Shown one piece after another: positions 24,808 through 53,021 of a stretch of DNA of 64,000 nt. Every line of letters starts with the position of its first letter. The first letter of the stretch is position 1. A program made the position numbers and the translations under genes. The stretch lies in NCBI GenBank assembly GCA_963693365.1, contig CAVNZM010000004.1, forward strand, positions 5,394,001 through 5,458,000. The letters are read 5' to 3'. The notes under the pieces are model-generated. The model worked only from the letters and a program-made list of their open reading frames with translations. It made no database searches and was not told the origin of the DNA. This DNA is from Amoebidium appalachense. Lineage: Eukaryota > Ichthyosporea.

Positions 24808-25506
24808 TACACCCACACACACATACCCTGAATCCATCGAGCCTCTCCGAATTGTCATCACTCCTCGCCCACACCCTTACAGTGCTCACGAGGTGCATCG
24901 CCCCAAGGTCCGTCTCCCACCAGGGCTCTGCCTCCTCCCCCGTGTGCACACAGCTACCCTTGTTCACATCTCCCTCCGTTTTCCCATCAACAGCGTTGGT
25001 TGCAGCCCACGCCTGGTTGTAGAGAGACGATTGGCGTGCGGGTTTGCCTTGGGCAATGTTGTTTTTCAATGGCACCACTGTGGTCAAGGAAAAAGGTTAA
25101 TCGAGTAAGAGAAAGGGACAGCTGAGGAAAAGGAAGGGAATGGGAAGTGGGGGGAAGAGGAGGGGGGGGAGGCGGGGGGCTCTAGGACAGCGTGGTGAGG
25201 CGCACCGAGACACCGACTTTGGATAAGGTGTGGAAGAAGTTAAGTGCTGTGACGTATGTGTGAGCTGCGTGTGTCGTTTGTGTGTATGTGTGCATAATAA
25301 TATGTGTTCGCATGTCTGTTGTGGCATGGCCAAGCTAACCGTTTGGGCTTCCCAAAATATGAGCAGGGGTTGAGTGAGTGTTGCGGGCAGGAGATGAGAT
25401 AAGTCCTGAAATGGTCTAACAAAGAAAACCACGCAATGTCTTAAAATCGCGGCAGGACAATTGCGTGCACTAAGTCATTCGAGACTTGCTCCAAAATTGT
25501 GTGTGT

Positions 25507-25587
<81 letters not shown>

Positions 25588-26229
25588 TGTGTATGTGTTT
25601 GGGTGGGGGCTTCTGGGACTAAAAGTTGGGCATAAAAAAACACAGAATAAGCACCCCCACAAACGCTTTCACACACGAGCGCCCTAACAGCAAGCAAGCA
25701 CAACAGCGAGATCAAGAACTGGGGTAAGCAAACAACCGAAAAGGGAGTAATCAAACACAGATAGGGGAAAAGAGGGAAAAAACGGAGAGTAACGCCTACC
25801 TTGTGCAACGCCCAAAGCAGCCAAGCTGACGCGGTAGTCTAACCTGTCTGCATCCTCACACCTCCCCGCCTGCTCCCACTGCTTGTTGCACACAAACTCG
25901 CACCTGTCCGGTGCTTTGAACTCATACCCGGCCTGGCACATCTTGTAGCACACACCGTTTACCATGGTGTGTAGGTTAGCCTCTATCCAAGCCGGGTCGC
26001 ACCGGCCCGCATCTGTCACTTTAACTGGAAACCTTTCGCTGTGTACAGGCGAAAGATAGTAGTCTAGGTGGCCATCACACATGTATTGTTGCCTGAGTGG
26101 TGTCGTGCAATCCAGCTCGCATTTTAGGAATTCCTTTTGGGTGTATCCTATACCACACGCACGTTTTGCAGTTGCGGTCGCTGCTAGAAGAGCAATGACC
26201 AGAGGAACGGTCTTGCTTACTGCTGCCAT
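16765..26229 (-). CDS. Secreted mosaic protein: two F-type lectin domains, Cna-B-like beta modules and an EGF-like domain (14 exons)
   Basis: Exons: 26229-25800, 25077-24827, 24373-24199, 23491-23298, 22887-22813, 21870-21695, 21327-21025, 20533-20228, 19647-19487, 19188-19050, 18516-18212, 17690-17606, 17226-17119, 16874-16765. With one frame correction they give 938 residues ending GDDDDE and TAG. Signal peptide [20 protein letters not shown]; an in-frame ATG lies 33 bp upstream. A Cys-rich domain covers 33-135. F-type lectin domains follow at about 144-285 and 286-433, each with CxHT, PWWExDL, LDGF and LCEVEV motifs. The fucose-site residues are present in both: His188/Arg215/Asp217/Arg222 and His336/Arg363/Asp365/Lys370. 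Residues of about 434-866 form Cna-B or carboxypeptidase-regulatory-like repeats ([46 protein letters not shown]). An EGF-like module ([20 protein letters not shown]) spans 867-902. No membrane anchor is seen. A role in glycan binding or adhesion is inferred. Exon 6 has one base too many in a nine-C run (21830-21838). Confidence 0.88.
17037..17118. repeat. (CA)n microsatellite abutting an exon donor
   Basis: About 40 CA units. On the minus strand it reads GTGTGTG and forms the 5' splice site right after the EGF exon (17226-17119). Confidence 0.95.
18820..19030. repeat. (GT)n, G run and (GA)n in a lectin-gene intron
   Basis: (GT)n at 18857-18885, a G run of about 25 bases at 18941-18965, and (GA)n to 19015, all within the intron after exon 10. 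Confidence 0.9.
20129..21010. repeat. (GT)n and G runs between lectin-gene exons 7 and 9
   Basis: G runs at 20149-20186 and 20553-20585, (GT)n at 20611-20670 and 20907-20994. Exon 8 (20533-20228) sits between the two blocks, and its acceptor is formed by (CA)nG on the sense strand. Confidence 0.9.
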
Positions 26230-29200
26230 TTTTGGTGGCAGTGCTGAGTCGCACCTTAACAAGATGTGCTGTGCTCACCGGAAGTAACTAGATAAAAATG
26301 ATATGATAGAACTCCCTAAGAAGGGCTCTTTCAACACAGCCGAATTGATAGCTCCTTGCAAACGACAAGTCGAATTGTGCGGGAGGGTGAGAAACTACAG
26401 TCTATAACGCAATACCGTGTGGTTAAAGGAGCTCCTGCTCGTGAATAAAGCTAAACACAAAACGCATAGAGGCCAATTGATATTGCACGACGTAATTCGG
26501 TTAGAGCACACACGGGTGTTGTTGTGTAGGCACGGTGTGTGTGTGTGTTCGTGTTGCGAGTCTGCTTCAAATGTACAGCGAGAGGATCGATTTTCAAATT
26601 ATGGAGCGAAGCAAAACTTTCTTTTGCAAATCGTGGCTCTCCACTCCAGATCCCTTTTTGTGATCTTATACGTTGTGATCTCTATACATTCACACCTTAT
26701 ATATCACGTGAGAGTCGGCAAAAGCAAACATCATGCTTTATTAATAACTGCTTTACTCTAGCTCTAGCTACCTAAGCGGTGTTATTTGTATTATGATCGT
26801 AAAAATTTCACTAAACCTACACCAGCAATTATATAGAGGTGTAAATTCATAAGCCGAGCTCTCGCCAAACAAGAATCTAAAATATGCGTTACCCCTTTCT
26901 CTTGGTATTATTTCACGTTCGAGGGATCGCTGATTGGCGTTTCAAGAAGTTCCTTCCTGTGTTTGGAATGCGGTGCCCCGGCCGCCGCAGTACGGCCTTT
27001 GGAAATGAAAGAAATGGTATCATAGAAAGGCGGTGTTTACACCCAAAAAATGATTCGTTTTTTTCTCATTTGTTAATGAACGACTGCCTATTTACATCTA
27101 AACTATTTAGCACATACTGTTACATATCATTCTGGATTAAGCCTGCTTTTATTGTGGTGAGCGTGGCGCAAAATCACCTCTTTTACCGGCTAGATTTACA
27201 GGCAGGCAGAACTTTGGCCGGGGTCGATTGATCGACGGCAGGCAAACGCGGCGGCACTCGTGGGCTGGCTCGGTTTGTGACAACATGAAGTCTTCGACGT
27301 GCATGGCATAATATGTACCAGAACCTGAAACTATATGCAATACACAGAGTGATTATCAGAATAGTGGGAGGAAGGGCTTGGCACCTCAAGAACTTGATTT
27401 GACATCTCCATCGTCCGACAACGACATGGGGAAGTATGCTTTCTAACTTCCAATTCAATTGGATGCAGTACAGGACACATATGGCACCCGCAAGGGAGGG
27501 GGGCGGGCTGTATCTGATTGGATAAAAGGGGGGTCAGCGCGTGTTTACGATTGGGAGGGAGCGCACTGGTGCGTTTTAAGGATAGACCATTCGCCTAATA
27601 TCATGCTTTTTTATTGCCGTGGGCGAAAAAAAAAAAACAGCAGTACAGGACACATATCGCACATCCTGAAGTTCCCTGTCGGTCTAACCCTGGATCTAAA
27701 AATAAACGTCATGATTTTAATGACGTGTTTGCGCAAACCAGTTACGCCAAAAAAATTACCAGCCAGTCCGGTAGTTGAACAGTTTTCAAAAACCGAAAAC
27801 TGGTCCCCCGTTTCGATCTTGCCGCTCACACACGCGGACTGACTGAAAAAGGCATGTGCCCAAAGACTTTATAAGTTGTGTGGAGAATGCTGATTGGATG
27901 ATCTAAAACGCCCATATGGGGTGCTGATACTCAGGCAATGGACAATTTAAAAAAACCAGACGCCGAGTCCGGATGCAAATGCCATGCCACGTCACGGTTT
28001 GAAGAACAACCGTCATGGTGGCAAAGCAAAATAGCTAGCCATATACATGTTTTTACGTAATCTATTTCATGGAGCTTCTATTCACTATGATAGATCAAAA
28101 TGGACATGTATTTGCTGGTAATGCCATCAACGTTACAAAACATTAGCGAATACGAAGACAGAGATTTATCGGCGATTCGAGCACGAATCGAAGCACCAAT
28201 CCAAAACTCGCTTTCTTAGACTTTTTCAGTGGTGTTTTCGGTTTTGCAGTACAGGACACATACCTTAGCAGGCCATGCCAAACTGGCGGGAGAAACGTTG
28301 TGATCACAAGGTCGCGCAAATAAAGATCACGAGCTGAAGTCCTGCTTGTGTGCCAAACATTTTGATGCCCGTGCGGTGGCGTGCCCAGGGTAAGTGCAGC
28401 CTGTTGTGCTGGTGGATAAGTCTAGTTATCGCGCCTTTTTCAATGTTTTCCATGCACTGTTGCTTACTTGGTAGGTCTGTATGTATATCTCCGTATGTAG
28501 CTGCCAGATGAAAACGTTCTACTTCTCGCTTGTGGTTGTGCGGGAATGTGTGGAATACCGTTCACCTTCATGTTACAGTCACGAGAATTTGTATGGATAT
28601 GTGTGCCCCATCCCATTGAGCCCATAACACATGCAGATGGTGTGCCCAAGGCCTCCTAAAGAAGTGCTATCTAGGAGGCCTGTGTGTATCCCACACCGTT
28701 GAGTGATTATGTGCAATTGAGGCGGGTTGGTACTAACCATGGAAGTAACACATGCTAAACATAGGAGAAAAGCATATTGATATGGTAAGAGCATTACACA
28801 TCAAACGCTTGCATTTCCAACACCATTTTTTAAATTCAAAGGTATATCCATGACTTTAAATGGCCGCCCCTTTGACCAGCTACGTAGGTAAAACCACGCC
28901 TTATTTGGGTGTCGCAGCAAAGCACATTGCAGGCGTATCCGCATGTGCCTTACATACAGAGGTTAACCCTCCACATGCTGATATGGTATTAGTACACAGG
29001 CCGGGAATATACAGCACTAGAAACATTTCGCCAACAATGGAAGAGGGCCAAAAGGGGGGATAGAGGGGGAGAGGTTAAGCAAGTTTACAAAAACTCTTCT
29101 AATATGGACTTTTTCCCCAGAAATTATACTTTGGGTTTGTGTAATCCGGAGTTATTATGTTCAGTGATCATAGTTAGGAATAAAGTAGCCTATGCTAGGC

Positions 29201-29289
29201 ATAGTTGGTTTTGCCACTTTCAGACAGCCACGGAAGATGCCTATGCTCCTCGACGAAACGGCTAGCGCTGTTGCGCGGAGGGGGGGGGG

Positions 29290-29320
<31 letters not shown>

Positions 29321-29665
29321 AGGGGGGGGGGGGGGGATTTAGGTTGCAACCGTCCATGTCCATGTAAGTTTGTCTAAGTTAAACTTTCGATCGACCAAGC
29401 CTGGCAATGTTTGCAAAGTGCAAACACCTGACTCTACAAATTCTTCCCCCCTCCCCCCTTCCCCCTTCCCCCTCCCCCCCTCCCGTCCATTCCGAGGCCC
29501 TCACCACCACCACCACCACCACCACCAAACACACACACATACATGTCACACACACACACACATACATGTACACACACGCCGAATTTCAAAGAACTGTTGC
29601 AGCAAACATGATTGCGGAAAAAGTATATTATAACACGTTATTGTGATCGCAGCTGGGGGGTGGGG

Positions 29666-29696
<31 letters not shown>

Positions 29697-30834
29697 TCGC
29701 TTTTGGTCAACTTGGGAAGTCGAGCGAGATGATAGAGACGGGGGGCGCAGGAAAATCAGAAATTTCTTACCTCCCCTTAATCCCACCAAGGCTTCCCTGA
29801 ACAACCCTTGATCTCTCTAGGTCTCTCATATTACTCATCCCTCTCCAGGCTCTCCCTCTCTCTCTCTCTCTCTGTCTCCTCCTCCCGGCCCCCCTCCACC
29901 CACCCACCCACCCATTCCCAACCCTTGCTGGCCCAGATATTGTTAGCAGGGACAGGCCGAAGCTTCAAGCGGGGCTTTGAGTCATCTTATCGATATTCAT
30001 CTTATATGAGTGCCACAGCTGCCACCAGCAATGTTTGATGTCGGGTACATGTGAATCAGTGAATCAGATGTTGCACACAGATCGCCCAAACCTCAAAACC
30101 ATTATCGGTATGTAGAGGAATCCTACACTTGAAACCGGAAATTGCAAGTGTTCATAAACTAAAGCTATATTATTTGACCCGGTCCTTATATCAAAGAATG
30201 CCAGCTCGAGATCGGAACTGTGACACTAATACATTTCTACTTTCAACATAATGTTGTACAGAATTTGCACTTAGCGGCTACTACAATTTGTCTGCCAATC
30301 AGGGGATTCAGAATCTTCCTAAAAAGGAAGTTACAGCGGTTACTGTGGGAAGACTAACAGCGAGCGACGTTTCTTGGTACGTCACAGTGGATGTCATTTG
30401 CAAAGGCATTATAATTATGCAACTCTAAGTACAAACGGAATCAAATCTTCATAACTCTATATTACTATGATCATGGTGAAGCCTTCTACAACGGACGCGT
30501 GAATTTATGTCTAAGCACTCGTATAGGATCACACTATCTCTTCAAACCATAATACTCGTTATCCCCCTCCCTCAGTTACATGTTTACACTTGAACACAAT
30601 CATTGGATTCAACAAGATCTGATACCCTGCTGTTCAAATAGTACATGAATACCCCTTCCCCCCTTCATCCCTCCCACCCTTCCTCACCCTAACCCCCCCC
30701 CCCCCTCCCCTCCCCCCCCAACCAACACCACCACCGACCACCAAAAATTTGAAATAAGTAAATAAATAAATTCAATAGAAGCGTATAAAAATAAAAATAA
30801 AGAAGCAATAAACTTAAATAGGCAAATGAGGTAA
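26230..30834. other. Large gap between the lectin and receptor genes
   Basis: No gene could be supported. It includes the lectin promoter (26230-26500) and the receptor 3' flank (29800-30834). A 17-base word, gcagtacaggacacata, occurs three times (27465, 27640, 28246). G runs lie at 29281-29336 and 29657-29696. Scattered frames of 60-127 codons show no recognisable motif. Confidence 0.55.
27465..28262. repeat. Three dispersed copies of a 17-base word
   Basis: gcagtacaggacacata is found at 27465-27481, 27640-27656 and 28246-28262, always on the plus strand, with different flanks. A 17-mer is not expected to recur three times in 800 bp of unique DNA by chance. Confidence 0.8.
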
Positions 30835-45976
<15,142 letters not shown>

Positions 45977-47107
45977 CTACACAGCCGTAGGGGCGAGGTT
46001 CAAGCTAGACGCGGTGCTAAACCCGTTCGAATCCCCCAGAGACGAGAGTGGATCCTGCATGTCTCTGTAGCTGGCAATAGGTGTGCTGGCGGTAGAACTA
46101 GTGTTTGTTTGGTTGAACGATCCCGTTTCAAGTTTCTGCTGACTGACTCTGTCCGATCCAACGTGGGTGTTGCCCATGCGCATGAGAATTTCGCGGGTGC
46201 GGGCAAGCTCTTTGTTGACGTGGTGGTGGTTTAGGGGGTATGAGGAATGCTTTATTCAAATAGGCCGGAAATTAATGTAGCCGTCAAAGCCACAGCGACT
46301 ATTTTAGGTTTGTAGTCGTGGTGGCTTAATTTGGAAATCACTGATTAGTGCCTGTTGTGAAACTTATTACTACAGTGCTACCGATAGTGTCATAAGGAGA
46401 CACCGTTAAGGTATATGTTGGCGGTTCGCAGCGTAAGGGCCATGTGACGTCGGCATGACGTCAGTATGAGGTCAGGCACCAAATCAAACTGGACCATGTG
46501 ATTGGGCTCGGACACTTACTGAGAGGAGGGGGAGGGGGGGGAGGGGGCGGGGGGGGGGAGGTTTGTGTGTGTGTGGGTGTTGGGGGGGAGGGGGTGGGGA
46601 GGGGGTTGGGAGGGGATGTGTGTAGTGGTGTCACGGAGGTGGTGGTTGTGGGGAAGGGGGAAGGAGGGAGGGGGGAAGGGGAGGGGGGAGGGGGGGGGGG
46701 GGGGAGGGGCTCATCATGAATTTACCGAGTGCAATTCGTCCTCCAGCTGAGCCACCTTGTTCTGATTTCAGTCATGTGGGTTTTTGTCCCATACGTCCCC
46801 CCTTTGCCCTCCTTCCCGGTCTTTAAAGATGGTTCTCGCGAGTCGGAGGATGTCGGGTTTGATCGGGTGCGGCCAGTGTTTGAAGAAGAGAAGAGGGAGG
46901 TGAGTTGGAGAATCCAACCGGCGTTGAGAACTTTGGGGACGAAAAACACTGTCACTCTGAACCTATTATGATATGGTGGGTCAGATTGCGGTGGCTTTTT
47001 TCGGTATGTGTGTGTGTGTGTGTTGTGAGGGGGGGGGGGGGGGGGGGGGGGAGGGGGGAGGGGATAGTATGACGACCACAACTTATGTATGAGGTTGTTG
47101 CATTGCA

Positions 47108-47279
<172 letters not shown>

Positions 47280-47789
47280 GTTACATGATGGCAAACCAGA
47301 TACCGTAAACCACCAATGGAATGAAGGCTATGGGCTTATCTTTAAGCACAACGGCAACGGAGCCAATCACAACACAGACCATAGCCATCTGGTACACCAC
47401 CGCCATGATGAACCTATAAGCCAATCAGAACGACCAAGGGTTAGCCTAATATGGTTATTAGGGACGAGAATTACCACCCAGCTTGAGAGACCTAGTTCGG
47501 TTTGCCAAGGGTTTATATTTTGTTTATTTTTTCAACCCACGAATCAAATGGACCCAATAAAATGAACACACTATAAGATTTGCTCTGAAACTTAGTGCTG
47601 TTGTTAACCAGATAACAATTATCTTGACAAACGGCAAGTCATGCATTGTGCGTCCTGGCCCCGATACAAGAGCTCGGAATTTGACATGTGAAACATAGTG
47701 TTCTTTCAGGTGGGAAGCGAGAGGGGCGGCCGAGCGGGAAGAAGGGAAGGAGGGGAAGGGGGGGGGGAAGAAGGGGAGGGGAAGATGAT

Positions 47790-47826
<37 letters not shown>

Positions 47827-48086
47827 GAGGGATGGTCACTCACTTCGGTGGGGCTAGTGCTTTATTTATTCCTTTTCCTTTTTTTGTCTTTTTTTTTTTG
47901 GGGGGGGGGGGGGGAAGGGGGGGGGGGGGGGGGGGGAAGAGGTGGGGGGGGGGGGGGGGGAAGGGGGTTGATGGTCCGAATACAGAGTTCAAAAGGAATT
48001 ACAGGACATCTCTGAAGCACCTAAACTCTTGGTTTAGTGAATTTCAAACATGTGCATCACAAGAACAGAATCGGTGGGAGGAAAAA

Positions 48087-48117
<31 letters not shown>

Positions 48118-48160
48118 GTACAAGGAGTGCAGGGTGGTTGGGGCTCTTCTGGTGGGATTG

Positions 48161-48194
<34 letters not shown>

Positions 48195-48230
48195 CGGGGG
48201 GAGTGGAGGGGGTGGGGGGGGGGGGGGGGG

Positions 48231-48285
48231 ATGAATTCGAGAGTGTAGGGCCAAAGCATGGGACGGTGGGGTTTTTTTTTTTTTT

Positions 48286-48316
<31 letters not shown>

Positions 48317-48407
48317 GGGGGGAGGGGGGAGGGGGGAGGGGTGGGGGGGGATGAATTCGAGAGTGTAGGGCCAAAGCATGGGACGGTGGGGTTTTTTTTT
48401 TTTTTTT

Positions 48408-48449
<42 letters not shown>

Positions 48450-48531
48450 GAGGGGAGGGGGAGGGGTGGGGGGGGGATGAATTCGAGAGTGTAGGGCCAA
48501 AGCATGGGACGGTGGGGTTTTTTTTTTTTTT

Positions 48532-48570
<39 letters not shown>

Positions 48571-48700
48571 AGAGGGGAGGGGGAGGGGTGGGGGGGGATG
48601 AATTCGAGAGTGTAGGGCCAAAGCATGGGACGGTGGTTTTTTTTTTTTTTTTTTTTTTTTTGTTGTTGGGGGGGGTGGGGGAGGCGGGGGGGGGGGGGGG
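48231..48700. repeat. Four tandem copies of a ~121-bp unit
   Basis: Each unit starts atgaattcgagagtgtaggg, continues with ccaaagcatgggacggtggg, then a T run of about 25 and a G run of about 30 with scattered A. Copies start at 48231, 48351, 48477 and 48598, so periods are 120, 126 and 121 bp. The unique 42-base part is identical between copies at sight; only T/G run lengths differ. The array lies inside the pseudogene between its exon 11- and exon 12-like segments. Confidence 0.9.
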
Positions 48701-49679
48701 GGGGGGGGAGGGGGGAAGGGGGGGGGGGAGAAACAGAAAGCAAAAAAAAAAAAGATGGGGTTTGTGGGAAGGAAGGGGGGGGGGGGGGGGGTTCTTTAAA
48801 TCTTTGTACTCAGCGGGGACCCTGGGGACTCGGAAAGACAAAATGCAGCCGGCAACGACCAGACCGGCATTGTAGAAGAGAAAAACATAGAGAATGGGGT
48901 GCACGTCTCTGATCGTGGGCAGCGTGAGATCTGGCCACTGGATCTGCAGGTTTAAACTTTTAAGAAATTTTATTTCCCGTTAATTTGCCGTGTTAGAGTC
49001 TGGAGGTTATGTTGTTTGAAGTCTGTCGGGGCTATGGTTCTAAAACGATATAGACAGGGGGGTTAGGGGAGAGACTTGGGGAAACGAATAATGTCCCCTT
49101 TTTTCTTTTTCTTTTCTTTTTTTCCTTTTTTTTTGGTGGGGTGGTGGTGGTGGTGGTTGTGGTTTTTCTCAATGGGGGAGGAGGGGGGGGGGGGGGGGGG
49201 GGGGGTTCTTGGGAAGGGGTGGGGATGACGGTGGGGTTTTTGTGTGTGCACACGTGTGCGTGTGTGTGTGCCGTGCATATATGCGCGTGTGTGAGAGAGA
49301 GAGTGTGTGTGGGTGTGTGTGTGCGTGTGCACATGAGTTCCGTGAGACTTCTATTCCATTAGGTGAACAAGGAACCTGCCACCCACCCAGTTTGAGACTG
49401 CTTGGAGCTTCGACTGCCCCTCCGCATACTTTAACTCGCTTAACCCCACATATCCATTGGTTACTCTATATCTCCCCATGGCAGCCCATATGATCAAAAG
49501 TGCAATTTCCGCCCTGACTATTTTCCACGGCCCCATGAGTCGTTGGTCAGTCATGGCGACACGAAGAACACGGGCACCCATGAAAATCCGGTAAATTCGG
49601 AACAGTTTTACGATAAGAGGCGAATACGAGGGAGAAGCCGACGGCGAGAAGGAAAACCTGCGTGTGGGTATGCGTGTGC

Positions 49680-49719
<40 letters not shown>

Positions 49720-49729
49720 TCAAGACACA

Positions 49730-50150
49730 CCTGCAGGCCCGCTCCGTGGCGGCCTTGGCCGCCATGTTGTGCACCAGCACGCATGCATATAGCCCCATAT
49801 AAGGCAATATAGTTAAAGACACACGCGCAGGCGCGCTCCGCGGCGGCCTTAACCGTCATGTTGTGCACCAGCATGCATGAATATAGGGCCATATCGTTAA
49901 AGACACACCTGCATGCATATACCGGGGCCATATAAGGCAATATCGTTAAAGCCACACCTGCATGCATATAGGGCCATATAAGACAATATCGTTAAAGGCA
50001 CACCTGCATGCCCTTTCTGTGGGGGCCTGGGCCGTCATGTTGTGCACCAGCATGCATGCATATAGGGCCATATAAGGCAATATCATTAAAGACACACCTG
50101 CATGTCCTTTCTGTGGCGGCCTGGGCCGTCATGTTGTGCACCAGCATGTC
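49730..50150 (-). repeat. Second copy of the exon-end/5' splice-site array
   Basis: The paralogue carries the same unit as the active gene. Donor-like junctions fall near 50098, 50004, 49958, 49909, 49825 and 49731, with spacings of 94, 46, 49, about 84 and 94 bp. The array ends directly in a (GT)n tract (49681-49715) that abuts the exon 10-like segment. Confidence 0.85.
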
Positions 50151-50330
50151 CATCAGCAGCGACCGCACGGACTTGACGCTCTCGATCTCGCCCAGCTCTG
50201 CGGGCGCCAAAAAAGGAAAGTAGATGGGCCGGGACAGCTTTAGCTGGGCCTTGTAGAGCGCCCACTGCGGGTCGCTCCACGGCGTCTGGTCCCACCGCCC
50301 CTTGAACGGTGGTCACCCTTTCGTTGGTGC

Positions 50331-50775
50331 AGGAGGAGTCGTATTTGCCCCCTTTTGTCCTCTCATCACTCCCCCCTCCTCTCCCCTTCCCTCCCCCCTC
50401 CCTTCACGCCCTCAACCCCCTCCCCCTTCCCCCCCCCCCCCCCAAAAAAAATAAAATAAAATAAAAAAACCTCCACTTTCTCTATCCACCTTTTTCTGAA
50501 TGAAGTCCTCACTCTCTCTCCCTCCTCTTGGTTGTTCCCTCAATCTTTGTGTTACCACAAACTTCTTCCTCCTTAAGTACTTTTCATTTACATATACTGA
50601 GTTATTATTAGAATTCAGCTCCTGAGCCCCTTTCCTTCATTTCCCCCAACACTTTCGTAAGTTCCTTTTCGAATCTTCCTTGCCCTTTTTGAATACTCCA
50701 CTCCCCCTTCCCCCCATTTCGCCGCATTCGCCACAAGCCTTTCCCCTTCCCCCCACAAACACACACACCCACACA

Positions 50776-50853
<78 letters not shown>

Positions 50854-50856
50854 CAT

Positions 50857-50887
<31 letters not shown>

Positions 50888-51501
50888 CACGCACACACAC
50901 ACCCCATTTCCTTTACCTCAGTGCAGCTTTTGCGGCCTTCTTTTTCACTAACACGTACATATTTAGCCTATTGAAACAAAGCACATAACTTGGTGATCCC
51001 CAAGCAGGAATATCCCACCGTTACGCGTACGAAAGATTGCACTGTTGCCCCCCCTCCCCTCCCCCCCCCTCCCCCCCCCCCCTTCGGACCTCTATCTCTA
51101 TTACCCCCCCCCCCCCCCCCCCCCTCCCCCCACCGCCCGCCCGCCCGCCCACCCGCCCACCCGCCTACACCCGCCGCCGGGCTCGTCCCCCGGCCCCTTT
51201 TCATGCGCACACGACAACAGGATTATTCCATTTTTAGGGGTCTGTGACTGTGAACGGACGTCTGTGCTTGTGTGTATGTGTGCGGGCGCACACGGGCGCA
51301 GTGTGCGTGTTGTGTGTGACACTAGTTGGGTGTGCGTGTGTGCGTGTGTATGCTTTCACGGGGGTGCTGTGTGTGTGCCGGCAGTCTATAAACACTGGCT
51401 CTGTGTGTGGGTGTGTGTGTGTGTGTGGGGGGGGGGGGGAGGTGCATGTGTGTGTGTTTTTGTGTGACCGCGCGGGAGTGGGCGCATGCACACTTAGGTG
51501 T

Positions 51502-51532
<31 letters not shown>

Positions 51533-52123
51533 GGGGGGGGGGAGGGGGGAGGGGGGAGGGCTGAGGGGAGGGAGAGTAGCGTGGCGGGGGGGAATAGTGG
51601 TGGCAGAGTCTTTTGAAATTGAACTTCATTTATATGCACAATCAGCCGACAGTGTAACTCACTGAGGTGTCACTCTGCCTTAAACTTATTCACCGCATCT
51701 ACTCACACCCGCGGCAATGCAACAACCATTAGAATTGGGCCCCCTCCCCTCAGCCCCCCCCCCCCCACCCCCACACCACCACCACCACCACGCCACCCCG
51801 CACCCCCCATTGAATAAAGCATTCGGTGGCCGACACCACCAACACTACAAACCGCCGGTACCATCATCACTACCAGCCTCCCCCCTGTCCACCCCCCCCC
51901 CCCCCCCCCCCCCCCTCCCCCCTCCCTCCCCCCAAACCAAAAAAATTCTGCTCAGAGCCTCCTTCTGGCATGTGATCATACAAAACCTCCTCCAACCCCC
52001 ATCCAGACATTAAAGAGGTAGGGGAAAAAAAAAAGAACCAAATTGGGGAAAGAAGATTTGATTCAGGAAGTGAGAAAACAGAATTCCCCAATGCCAAAAG
52101 CAGGACATGCCCCTACCAAAAGA

Positions 52124-52156
<33 letters not shown>

Positions 52157-52441
52157 AGCGCAAAAAAGAAGAATGAAAGAAAAAGGAAAAAAAAAACCAA
52201 CCCCTAACTTGAAAGAAAGAGAAGGGAAATCAAAGGAGTAAAAAAACGATGCATGGAAGCAATTGCGCCAGGGAACACTGGAGTTGCTTGATGTTTAATT
52301 ATTGGCGTGTTCCCTTAGTCTGCAAGGACGAACAGTTACAAATCGACCATTATGCAGATTAGCCCAGCCCTCCCCCCCTCCCCCCCCCCCCCCCCCCCCT
52401 CCCCACCCCTCGTTCCGCACCTGCCCACCCCTCTGAGTCCC

Positions 52442-52522
<81 letters not shown>

Positions 52523-52989
52523 TATACTTTTTCTCCCACAGAGACCCCTACCCCACGTGCAAAAACTGCCTTGCTTACCAACTCACAGCATACATGCACA
52601 CTTTAACTTATACATCATATCACATTATAATATTTTAGCATGATCGGGCGGCACCGTCACAACGCACACGATGCACTCCAGGTGATAGTTAAACACACAC
52701 ACACCACTTATACATGGCATGCACATGACGCTATGATAGTAAAAGCCTGTCGATGATTCGAACACTATAATGCATGTCTCTACCGGAATGGAGGTCACAG
52801 TACATGACGAGGGCCCGGTCAGCAATAAAACTGGGACGTCATTGTGTGTGCGTACGTGCGTGTGTACCGCGTGGGCACATTATTTATTTAGCTGTGTGGG
52901 TGTACGTGTGTGTGTGTGTGCGCACGCGTGTGGGTTTGTGTGTGTGTGTGTGCACGCGTATACATGTGTGTACGTTTGTCTGTGTGTGT

Positions 52990-53021
<32 letters not shown>

